DNA of 19,788 nt from Lachnospiraceae bacterium (lineage in GTDB: Bacteria > Bacillota > Clostridia > Lachnospirales > Lachnospiraceae), in the NCBI GenBank assembly GCA_900765975.1, contig CAAFTS010000186.1, positions 1 to 19,788 of the forward strand, given 5' to 3'. Below are positions 1 to 5,875 of the stretch, in pieces. The notes under the pieces were generated by a model. That model did not search any database. It was not told the DNA's origin and worked only from the letters and a program-made list of their open reading frames with translations. Position numbers and translations under genes: made by a program. The stretch's first letter is position 1. Each line of letters starts with the position of its first letter.

Positions 1-191
1 CAACCGGAGTGCTGGCACATATTGCGGTGCAGGTGACTTTAAATATTGCGGTAGTGACGAATCTGATTCCGACAACCGGAATTACACTTCCGTTTATCAG
101 TTACGGTGGAACCTCAATTGTATTTTTGATGACGGAGATGGGAATTGCATTGGGGGTTTCCAGAAAGATCAAGCTTCAGGGAGAAAATTGA
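1..191 (+). CDS. SEDS-family peptidoglycan polymerase (FtsW/RodA type), C-terminal fragment
   Basis: This is the 3' end of a gene whose start lies outside the window; the reading frame is open from base 3 to the TGA at 189-191. The visible residues carry the hallmark SEDS C-terminus: NIAVVTNLIPTTGITLPFISYGGTS, seen here in two blocks, followed by one last membrane helix and a short basic tail ending KIKLQGEN. SEDS proteins are multi-pass membrane glycosyltransferases that polymerise lipid II with a partner class B PBP. The fragment closely resembles the C-terminus of the ftsW gene at 10009-11094, so it is a paralogue. Whether it is RodA (elongation), a second FtsW or SpoVE cannot be decided without the upstream part. 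No terminator is visible before the next gene. Confidence 0.9.
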   Translation, partial: TGVLAHIAVQVTLNIAVVTNLIPTTGITLPFISYGGTSIVFLMTEMGIALGVSRKIKLQGEN

Positions 192-199
192 AAAAGTAC

Positions 200-228
200 T
201 TTTCAGATAGAAGAAAGTGTGGTATAGT
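200..228 (+). promoter_or_regulatory. Probable SigA promoter for degV (extended -10)
   Basis: A -35-like TTTTCA (200-205) lies 17 bp before TATAGT (223-228). The -10 is directly preceded by TGG (220-222), which gives an extended -10 element that can compensate for the weak -35. It falls in the 106-bp gap between the SEDS gene and degV. Recognised by eye only. Confidence 0.45.
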
Positions 229-297
229 CTTATGTAGTATTTAAAACTATATGACTTAGATGCGCATGACGCGAATTGGAGTCTGGGAGGAAGTTCA

Positions 298-1137
298 ATG
301 GATTATAAGATTATTGTTGACAGTTGTGGCGAATTAACAGAAGAGATGAAGAACAGCGGGGTGTTTGAATCTGCGGCATTAAGTATAGAAGTGGGAGGAG
401 AACATATCGTAGATGATAATACATTTGATCAAAGCTCGTTTTTGATGAAAGTTGCGGCAGCATCAACCTGTCCGAAGTCTTCCTGCCCATCACCGGAAGA
501 ATATATGAAGAAGTATCGTTGTGATGCCGACAGGATTTATGTAGTGACTTTATCTGCAGAATTGAGTGGTTCTTATAATAGTGCAGAATTAGGAAAGAAC
601 TTGTATCTGGAAGAGTATGGGGAAAAACAGATTCATGTATTTAATTCAAAGTCAGCTTCTGTAGGTGAGACCTTGATTGCTTTGAAAATTGATGAGTGTG
701 AAAAAGCCGGCATGGAATATGAGGAGATTATCCGGACGGTAGATGCATATATAGAAGGGCAAAATACGTATTTTGTTTTGGAAAATCTGGATACCTTGCG
801 GAAGAACGGTCGTTTGACGGGGATTAAATCATTAGTAGCAGGAGCTTTAAATATTAAACCAGTTATGGGAGCCACTCTGGAAGGAACAATCTGTCAGCTG
901 GGGCAGGCACGTGGAATGAAGAAGGCGCTTGCAAAAATTGTGGATTGTGTAGTGTCTGGAAGTGAAAATACTGAGAAGAAGATTCTGGCAATATCTCACT
1001 GTAATTGTAGGGAACGGGCGCTGGAGGTTCAGCGTATGTTATTGGAACGCATGGAAGTAAAGTCTGGTATTATTTTAGATACAGCAGGAATTAGCAGTAT
1101 GTATGCAAATGATGGTGGAATTATTATTGTGATTTAA
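298..1137 (+). CDS. DegV family fatty-acid-binding protein
   Basis: The 279-residue product has the length and order of blocks of the DegV family: an N-terminal IIVDSCGELTEEM strand, a KSSCPSPEEY loop (equivalent to the family TSQPS-type lipid-contact loop), LSAELSGSYNSA, and in the second half LDTLRKNGRLTGIKSLVAGALNIKP. Family members are soluble two-domain proteins that bind one fatty acid. Some act as the fatty-acid-presenting subunit (FakB) of fatty acid kinase. No FakA kinase gene lies nearby, so the exact partner is unknown. The ATG at 298 follows GGGAGG (285-290) at normal spacing. The gene appears to have its own promoter and is not obviously related to its division-gene neighbours. 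Confidence 0.9.
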   Translation: MDYKIIVDSCGELTEEMKNSGVFESAALSIEVGGEHIVDDNTFDQSSFLMKVAAASTCPKSSCPSPEEYMKKYRCDADRIYVVTLSAELSGSYNSAELGKNLYLEEYGEKQIHVFNSKSASVGETLIALKIDECEKAGMEYEEIIRTVDAYIEGQNTYFVLENLDTLRKNGRLTGIKSLVAGALNIKPVMGATLEGTICQLGQARGMKKALAKIVDCVVSGSENTEKKILAISHCNCRERALEVQRMLLERMEVKSGIILDTAGISSMYANDGGIIIVI

Positions 1138-1155
1138 AAGAAAATATGATATAAT
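1127..1155 (+). promoter_or_regulatory. Probable SigA promoter for the 78-aa membrane protein gene
   Basis: TTGTGA (1127-1132), 17 bp, then a perfect TATAAT (1150-1155). The -35 overlaps the last codons of degV, whose stop is at 1135-1137. The downstream gene starts at 1213, leaving a leader of about 50 nt with AAGGAG before the ATG. Confidence 0.6.
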
Positions 1156-1212
1156 TTTTGGGTCAGACAGAAGAAGCCTGAAAGTATAATACGACATGAA
1201 GGAGTAGGAACC

Positions 1213-1449
1213 ATGAGTCAGGAAAAGGTAGATCGTTATAAAAAAGAAAAAGCCACCAGAAAGCAGACGATGAGAAAACAGCGGATTATGAATGTTGTTC
1301 GGAAGTGTGTCTTAACTGTTGCTGCTCTGGCATTGGTAGGTTGGCTGGGATATTCAGCGTATGATACACATACTGCGAATCAGGAAAGAGAGTCTGTGAG
1401 TGTGAATTATGATGCTCTGAATACCTACATGGAGAATCTTGCAGAGTAA
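1213..1449 (+). CDS. Small single-pass membrane protein, function unknown
   Basis: I do not recognise this 78-residue protein. It has a strongly basic, Lys/Arg-rich cytoplasmic N-terminus (about residues 1-31), one hydrophobic helix (about 31-50, CVLTVAALALVGWLGYSAY) and a short acidic, polar extracytoplasmic tail ending in ENLAE. By the positive-inside rule the N-terminus is in the cytoplasm. The ATG at 1213 is backed by AAGGAG at 1199-1204, and the gene has its own promoter and a terminator, so it is probably real. The size and topology resemble small bitopic division proteins such as FtsL/DivIC, but there is no convincing coiled coil, so a role beside the dcw cluster is only an inference from position. 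Confidence 0.75.
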   Translation: MSQEKVDRYKKEKATRKQTMRKQRIMNVVRKCVLTVAALALVGWLGYSAYDTHTANQERESVSVNYDALNTYMENLAE

Positions 1450-1504
1450 TCACCGATTATTGATTATCGGAATTTAAAATAGTTGAATATAGAAGTGTCG
1501 GAAT

Positions 1505-1544
1505 AAGAAGATGATGTGTTGTTTGCATGTTATCTTCTTTTTTT
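1505..1544 (+). terminator. Intrinsic terminator before the dcw promoter
   Basis: Perfect 8-bp arms AAGAAGAT (1505-1512) and ATCTTCTT (1532-1539) enclose a 19-nt loop that can add a 3-bp inner stem; the right arm runs into a T tract ending at 1544. It separates the small membrane protein gene from the dcw promoter. Confidence 0.7.
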
Positions 1545-1565
1545 ATTGAAAAAATGAAAAAACAC

Positions 1566-1595
1566 TTGCAAAAGGGGGAGAGGGTGGCATATAAT
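1566..1595 (+). promoter_or_regulatory. SigA promoter of the mraZ / dcw operon
   Basis: TTGCAA (1566-1571), an 18-bp spacer, and a perfect TATAAT (1590-1595), giving a predicted start near 1602. The -10 and start region are overlaid by the first MraZ boxes, so repressor binding would block RNA polymerase directly. Confidence 0.75.
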
Positions 1596-1650
1596 GGAGA
1601 CAAGTGGTAGGAAGTGGTGAATTGTGGAATAAAGTGGAGAGAATGTGGAG
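1582..1650 (+). promoter_or_regulatory. MraZ operator: seven TGG-centred direct repeats at 10-bp period
   Basis: TGG occurs at 1585, 1595, 1605, 1615, 1625 and 1635, exactly 10 bp apart, and again at 1646 (11 bp). The better copies read AAGTGG (1602, 1612, 1632) or TTGTGG (1622). MraZ is known to bind short G-rich direct repeats, with about one helical turn per repeat, upstream of its own gene in other bacteria. The same arrangement directly upstream of mraZ makes autoregulation the natural reading. An inverted copy, CCACTT, sits at 1652-1657 and can pair with AAGTGG in the leader RNA. Confidence 0.85.
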
Positions 1651-1675
1651 GCCACTTTAGTAAAAGGAGTTCTAA

Positions 1676-2113
1676 ATGTTACTGGGAGAGTTTAATCACA
1701 GCATTGATGAAAAAGGCCGTTTGATTATTCCAGCCAAGTTGCGTGACGATCTGGGAGACAGTTTCGTGATATGTAACGGACTGGAGGGGTGCCTTTTTGT
1801 CTATTCTCAGGAAGAATGGAACAAGTTTGTCGCAGAACTGGAAACCTTACCACGTATGAATAAGGATGCCAGAATCTTCAAAAGATATTTCTTTGGAAGT
1901 GCATCAGAAGGTACATTTGATAAACAGGGGAGAGTGAATGTACCGGCGTCACTTAGAAAAGCCGCCCATCTTGAAAAGGACGTTGTCCTTGTGGGAGTTC
2001 AGGATCGTGTGGAAATTTGGGACAAAGCGCTTTGGGAAGAGAGAAGTGTCGTAAGCGAAGAAGATTTGGATGCGATTGCAGAACGTATGGAGGCAATCGG
2101 AATCCGTATCTGA
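1676..2113 (+). CDS. mraZ: Transcriptional regulator MraZ
   Basis: A 145-residue MraZ of usual length, made of two SpoVT/AbrB-like half repeats. The N-terminal half contains [20 protein letters not shown] and the second half contains [23 protein letters not shown], with the D-x-x-G-R core in each. The ATG at 1676 follows AAAGGAG (1662-1668). MraZ is a ring-forming DNA-binding protein that binds upstream of its own gene and usually represses the dcw operon; it has been reported to antagonise RsmH function in E. coli. Here it is the first gene of the cluster, behind the repeat operator at 1582-1650, and rsmH follows after 61 bp. Confidence 0.97.
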   Translation: MLLGEFNHSIDEKGRLIIPAKLRDDLGDSFVICNGLEGCLFVYSQEEWNKFVAELETLPRMNKDARIFKRYFFGSASEGTFDKQGRVNVPASLRKAAHLEKDVVLVGVQDRVEIWDKALWEERSVVSEEDLDAIAERMEAIGIRI

Positions 2114-2174
2114 CAGAACGAAAAACAAAAGCAGCATAATTTGGGAGTATAACTGCTGTTGGTGGAGGAAGAAT

Positions 2175-3110
2175 ATGGCATTTAAACACACATCAGTATT
2201 ATTAGAAGAAACAGTAGATGGTCTGGCTATTAAGCCGGACGGGATTTATGTAGACGCCACACTTGGAGGCGGAGGTCATTCTTATCAGGTGTGTACCCGT
2301 TTGGGGGACACAGGGAGACTGATTGGAATTGATCAGGATGCGGCGGCAATTGAGGCTGCCGGAAAACGATTGGAGTGTTTCGGGGAGAAAGTTACAATTA
2401 TTCGTAGTAATTATTGTAATATGAAACAGAAACTCCATGAAATAGGGGTTGAGAAAGTCGATGGGATCATTCTTGATTTGGGCGTATCCTCTTATCAATT
2501 AGATACGGCAGACCGGGGATTCTCTTATCGATCAGATGCACCTTTAGATATGAGAATGGATCAAAGACAGCAGACAACAGCAAGAGATATTGTGAACACG
2601 TATAGTGAGACAGAGTTGTATCGGGTAATTCGGGACTACGGGGAAGATAAATTTGCAAAAAATATTGCAAAACATATTGTGATGGAACGAACAAAGAATC
2701 CGATTGAAACAACAGGACAATTGAATGAAGTAATACGGCGTGCAATACCAATGAAGTTTCAAAAAACTGGGGGACACCCATCAAAGAGAACGTTTCAGGC
2801 AATTCGGATTGAGTTGAACCGTGAATTGGAGGTGCTTCGGGAGTCTTTAGATGAGATGATCGAGATGCTGAATCCGGGTGGAAGAATTTGTATCATTACA
2901 TTTCATTCGCTGGAGGACAGAATTGTAAAGAGTGCGTTCCGAAAGAACGAGAATCCTTGTACCTGTCCAAGCCACTTTCCAGTCTGTGTCTGTGGAAATG
3001 TATCAAAAGGAAACGTAATTACAAAAAAACCAATTCTTCCTGGGGAGGCGGAGTTGGAAGGAAACAGCCGTTCTAAGAGCGCAAAACTCAGAATATTTGA
3101 ACGGTGTTAG
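2175..3110 (+). CDS. rsmH: 16S rRNA (cytosine1402-N4)-methyltransferase RsmH (MraW)
   Basis: The frame is open from 2070, but the true start is the ATG at 2175, which has GGAGG at 2164-2168. It gives [12 protein letters not shown] and a 311-residue protein of typical RsmH length. The SAM-binding motif [10 protein letters not shown] is at residues 27-36; [14 protein letters not shown], the PLDMRMD block, the [12 protein letters not shown] block and the [15 protein letters not shown] motif follow in family order. A Cys-rich stretch ([13 protein letters not shown]) near the C-terminus is also usual. RsmH adds the N4 methyl to C1402 in the 16S decoding centre. The 35 extra upstream codons overlap mraZ and are not family-like. 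Confidence 0.97.
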   Translation: MAFKHTSVLLEETVDGLAIKPDGIYVDATLGGGGHSYQVCTRLGDTGRLIGIDQDAAAIEAAGKRLECFGEKVTIIRSNYCNMKQKLHEIGVEKVDGIILDLGVSSYQLDTADRGFSYRSDAPLDMRMDQRQQTTARDIVNTYSETELYRVIRDYGEDKFAKNIAKHIVMERTKNPIETTGQLNEVIRRAIPMKFQKTGGHPSKRTFQAIRIELNRELEVLRESLDEMIEMLNPGGRICIITFHSLEDRIVKSAFRKNENPCTCPSHFPVCVCGNVSKGNVITKKPILPGEAELEGNSRSKSAKLRIFERC

Positions 3111-3116
3111 TTACAG

Positions 3117-3143
3117 CGTATAGGGCCTGGGAAACCTTATACG
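3117..3143 (+). other. Small stem-loop in the rsmH-ftsL gap
   Basis: CGTATAGG (3117-3124) can pair with CCTTATACG (3135-3143), with one bulged T. There is no T-run after it, so it is not an intrinsic terminator. A second weak stem (ATCAGG 3171-3176 with CCTGAT 3187-3192) lies just before the ftsL ribosome binding site. The 103-bp gap otherwise holds nothing I can recognise; possible roles are RNA processing or translation control. Confidence 0.35.
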
Positions 3144-3213
3144 GAACAGAGGAGTATATAAAATAGATTTATCAGGACCGGGAGAGCCTGATGAAGCAGA
3201 AAGGGGCAGAACT

Positions 3214-3780
3214 ATGGCAGCAACAAGAAGAAATACAGGATATAGAACAGCGGGACATACAAGAGCATACTCTGTACCTGGCAGACAGTCAGGGCGTGGG
3301 CAGATGTATGTGTATGGAAGTGCTGTGGAAAAACAACAGGTTCTGCCGCGAAGAATGCCGGAATCAAGACCGGTACATGAAACTAGGACAAGCCGTCAGG
3401 TGCGTAGAAACCGCAATCGTGCATTGAGTATTAATCCGGCATATGCTGGATTTTTGGCAGTTGCAGCAGTGATTGCAGTGCTGGTATGCGTATGTTATCT
3501 TCGCCTTCAATCAGATATTGTTAGCAGATCAGAAAATATTACTGCACTGCAGGAAGAATTAGCTGCGGTAACAGAGGCAAATGATACTGCGATGCATGCG
3601 GCTGAGGATTCACTGAATCTGGAGGAAGTGCGTGCAAAGGCTGTTAATGAATTGGGAATGGTGTATTTTGCACAGGGAAATATTGTAGAATATGATGCAC
3701 CGGTAAAAGAGTCCGTTAAACAGTATAGTGATATACCGGAGAATGGAGTGCTGGCAAAGTCACATGAAGCGGACGATTAA
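3214..3780 (+). CDS. ftsL: FtsL-like bitopic cell division protein
   Basis: 188 residues, longer than a typical FtsL of roughly 100-120. Residues 1-72 form a basic, Arg/Gly/Gln-rich cytoplasmic segment; one transmembrane helix follows (about 75-96), then a coiled-coil-like region (about 98-132) with heptad hydrophobics, and the motif RAKAVNELGMVYFAQGNIVEY, which resembles the conserved C-terminal part of FtsL. The ATG at 3214 has AAGGGG at 3201-3206. FtsL forms a complex with DivIC/FtsB and FtsQ/DivIB and activates FtsW-FtsI. Position between rsmH and the class B PBPs is the classic ftsL position. An overlapping ORF from 3191 in another frame is a shadow. Confidence 0.85.
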   Translation: MAATRRNTGYRTAGHTRAYSVPGRQSGRGQMYVYGSAVEKQQVLPRRMPESRPVHETRTSRQVRRNRNRALSINPAYAGFLAVAAVIAVLVCVCYLRLQSDIVSRSENITALQEELAAVTEANDTAMHAAEDSLNLEEVRAKAVNELGMVYFAQGNIVEYDAPVKESVKQYSDIPENGVLAKSHEADD

Positions 3781-3790
3781 GGATTGAGTT

Positions 3791-5806
3791 ATGGCTAGAA
3801 GAAAAAGAAATCGATATGAATTTTTAACAAAAAAATTTCCGAAGAGGATGCAAAAAAAGCTGGTAATGCTGTTTATGGCAATCATACTGGCTTTTGTTGT
3901 TTTGGTGGGAAGAATTACTTATATTAATGCTTCAAAAGGAAGTAAGTATACCAAAATTGTATTGAATCAGCAGGCCTATGATAGCAGAAAGCTTCCTTTT
4001 AAGCGAGGGGATATTGTAGATCGGAATGGTACCAAAATGGCAACCAGTGAACGGGTTTATAATGTTATTCTGGATGTGTATGTGATGCTTTCTGATGAGA
4101 AAAATGTGGAGCCGACGATTCAAGTGCTGAAGGATTGCTTTGGTGTAGAGGAAGAAAAAGTAAGAGAAGTAATCAAGGAATATCCAGATAGCCGGTATCA
4201 GATTTTGAAAAAGGAAATTACGTATGCCACCAAAAAGAAATTTGATGAAATCGAGAAGGATACAAAGACATATCCAAATGTTAAGGGCATTTGGCTGGAA
4301 GAGGATTACAAGCGTACATATCCATACAACTCGCTGGCAAGTGATGTGGTGGGATTTTCCGTTTCCGGAAATGTGGGGGCGGTAGGAATTGAAAGTGCAT
4401 ATAATGATATTCTCAATGGTACGGATGGTCGGGAATATGGATATTTTGCAGATGATGCATCGTTAGAGAGGACAGTCAAAGCAGCAAAAAATGGAAATAC
4501 GGTTGTTTCGACCATTGATGTGACATTACAAAGTATCGTAGAACAATGCATCCTGGAGTTCAATGAAGCTCACAGAGGAGAAACTCGTGAGGATGAACCC
4601 GGAAGTAAAAATACAGCAGTTATCATCATGGATCCGAATACCGGAGAGATTCTTGCAGAAGCATCCTACCCTAACTTCGATTTGAATAATCCCAGAGATT
4701 TATCTTCTGTCTATACAGAGAAACAATGGAGTGCTATGACAGAAGAAGAACAGCTTGAGGTGATGAATGGGCTGTGGCGGAACTTTTGTGTCAGTGATGC
4801 ATTTGAACCGGGTTCAACTATGAAACCGTTCACTGTTGCTGCTGGATTGGAAACAGGCACATTGAGCGGTGAAGAAACGTACTACTGCGATGGAACAAAA
4901 CATGTAGGAGACAGTGATATTGCCTGTCATTTAAGGACGGGACACGGAACCGTATCAGTACAGGATTCAATTGCGTATTCTTGCAATGTTGGATTAATGG
5001 ATATTGCAGAGGCTATCGGAATTGAAAATTTTGTTCGTTATCAGCATATTTTTGGATTTGGAGAGTATACAGGAATTGATTTGCCCGGAGAAGGTGCAAC
5101 AGAGGCGCTGTTATATACAACAGATACAATGCATGAGGTAGAATTGGCAACCTGTTCTTTTGGCCAAGGATTTAATGTAACAATGACGCAGATGGCGGCG
5201 GGATTCTGTTCGCTGATTAATGGTGGTTATTATTATGAACCGCATGCGGTGAAACAGATTAAGGATGAAGACGGAAAGGTAATTGAAACAAAAGATCCGG
5301 TGCTTCTTCGAAAAACAATTTCAGAAGAAACATCTAACCAGTTGAAAACATATTTAAAAGCGACGATGGAATATGGAACTGGTAAATCGGCCGCAGTAGA
5401 AGGATATGATATTGGAGCGAAAACGGGAACAGCGGAAAAACTTCCTCGAGGAAATGGAAATCATGTGCTTTCTTATATCGGATATGCACCGCAGGAGAAT
5501 CCCGAAGTATTGGTTTATGTTGTAATTGATGAGCCGAATGTGCCAGATCAGGCAACGAGCAGATACGTATTGGAGTTGTCTCAAAAAATCATGTCACAGG
5601 CATTTCCATATTTGAATATTTCGACAATCGATGGCTATGTTCCTTCAGGTACAATGCCGGTACCGCAGAGTGCAGAAAACCAAGAACCGGAAGATTATGT
5701 AGATTTTAGTGTGGATTATGAAGATTCTTATGAGAATTATGACGGTTCTTATATTGATGACAACTATAATCCGGATCTGGATGACTGGGCGAATAGTACA
5801 GAATAA
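3791..5806 (+). CDS. ftsI: Class B penicillin-binding protein, FtsI/PBP2B type (septal transpeptidase)
   Basis: 671 residues: a short basic cytoplasmic N-terminus, one TM helix (about 23-43), the pedestal domain starting with the RGDIVDRNG motif, then the transpeptidase domain. Active-site motifs are complete: S342-T-M-K345 (catalytic Ser342), S397-C-N399 and K544-T-G-T547. The protein cross-links septal peptidoglycan together with FtsW. It starts 10 bp after ftsL, with AAGGA at 3779-3783 overlapping the ftsL stop. There are no PASTA domains, unlike Bacillus PbpB or SpoVD. Instead the last 50 or so residues are very acidic and Tyr-rich (DYEDSYENYDGSYIDDNYN), with low complexity. It could equally carry the SpoVD role; position and intact motifs favour the vegetative division enzyme. 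Confidence 0.93.
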   Translation: MARRKRNRYEFLTKKFPKRMQKKLVMLFMAIILAFVVLVGRITYINASKGSKYTKIVLNQQAYDSRKLPFKRGDIVDRNGTKMATSERVYNVILDVYVMLSDEKNVEPTIQVLKDCFGVEEEKVREVIKEYPDSRYQILKKEITYATKKKFDEIEKDTKTYPNVKGIWLEEDYKRTYPYNSLASDVVGFSVSGNVGAVGIESAYNDILNGTDGREYGYFADDASLERTVKAAKNGNTVVSTIDVTLQSIVEQCILEFNEAHRGETREDEPGSKNTAVIIMDPNTGEILAEASYPNFDLNNPRDLSSVYTEKQWSAMTEEEQLEVMNGLWRNFCVSDAFEPGSTMKPFTVAAGLETGTLSGEETYYCDGTKHVGDSDIACHLRTGHGTVSVQDSIAYSCNVGLMDIAEAIGIENFVRYQHIFGFGEYTGIDLPGEGATEALLYTTDTMHEVELATCSFGQGFNVTMTQMAAGFCSLINGGYYYEPHAVKQIKDEDGKVIETKDPVLLRKTISEETSNQLKTYLKATMEYGTGKSAAVEGYDIGAKTGTAEKLPRGNGNHVLSYIGYAPQENPEVLVYVVIDEPNVPDQATSRYVLELSQKIMSQAFPYLNISTIDGYVPSGTMPVPQSAENQEPEDYVDFSVDYEDSYENYDGSYIDDNYNPDLDDWANSTE

Positions 5807-5822
5807 TGAGAAAAAGATTCAT

Positions 5823-5873
5823 AACCTTACAGAAGATATAATATGTTATAAAAATATCTTTTGTAAGGTTTTT
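5823..5873 (+). terminator. Long hairpin with U-run between the two PBP genes; covers the next gene's SD
   Basis: Left arm AACCTTACAGAAGATAT (5823-5839) pairs with ATATCTTTTGTAAGGTT (5854-5870) over 17 bp with a single G-U pair; the loop is 14 nt. The right arm runs into TTTTT (5869-5873), as in an intrinsic terminator, yet the next start codon is at 5876. The only Shine-Dalgarno-like sequence of that gene, TAAGG (5864-5868), lies inside the right arm. It may act as a partial terminator, as a translational lock, or both. Confidence 0.7.
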
Positions 5874-5875
5874 CT

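Noticed and set aside
192..203. Palindrome AAAAGTACTTTT after the SEDS gene as a terminator
   Set aside because: It is a short AT-rich palindrome without room for a loop and without a following T-run.
1185..1190. Second TATAAT upstream of the 78-aa gene as an extra promoter
   Set aside because: No acceptable -35 at 16-18 bp, and no TGn before it; the pair at 1127/1150 is far better.
2070..2174. Upstream extension of rsmH
   Set aside because: It overlaps mraZ, has no SD, and the translated residues are unlike RsmH; ATG 2175 with GGAGG gives the standard N-terminus.
3191..3427. 78-codon ORF overlapping ftsL in another frame
   Set aside because: It overlaps ftsL almost wholly and shows no domain, TM or low-complexity pattern of a real protein.
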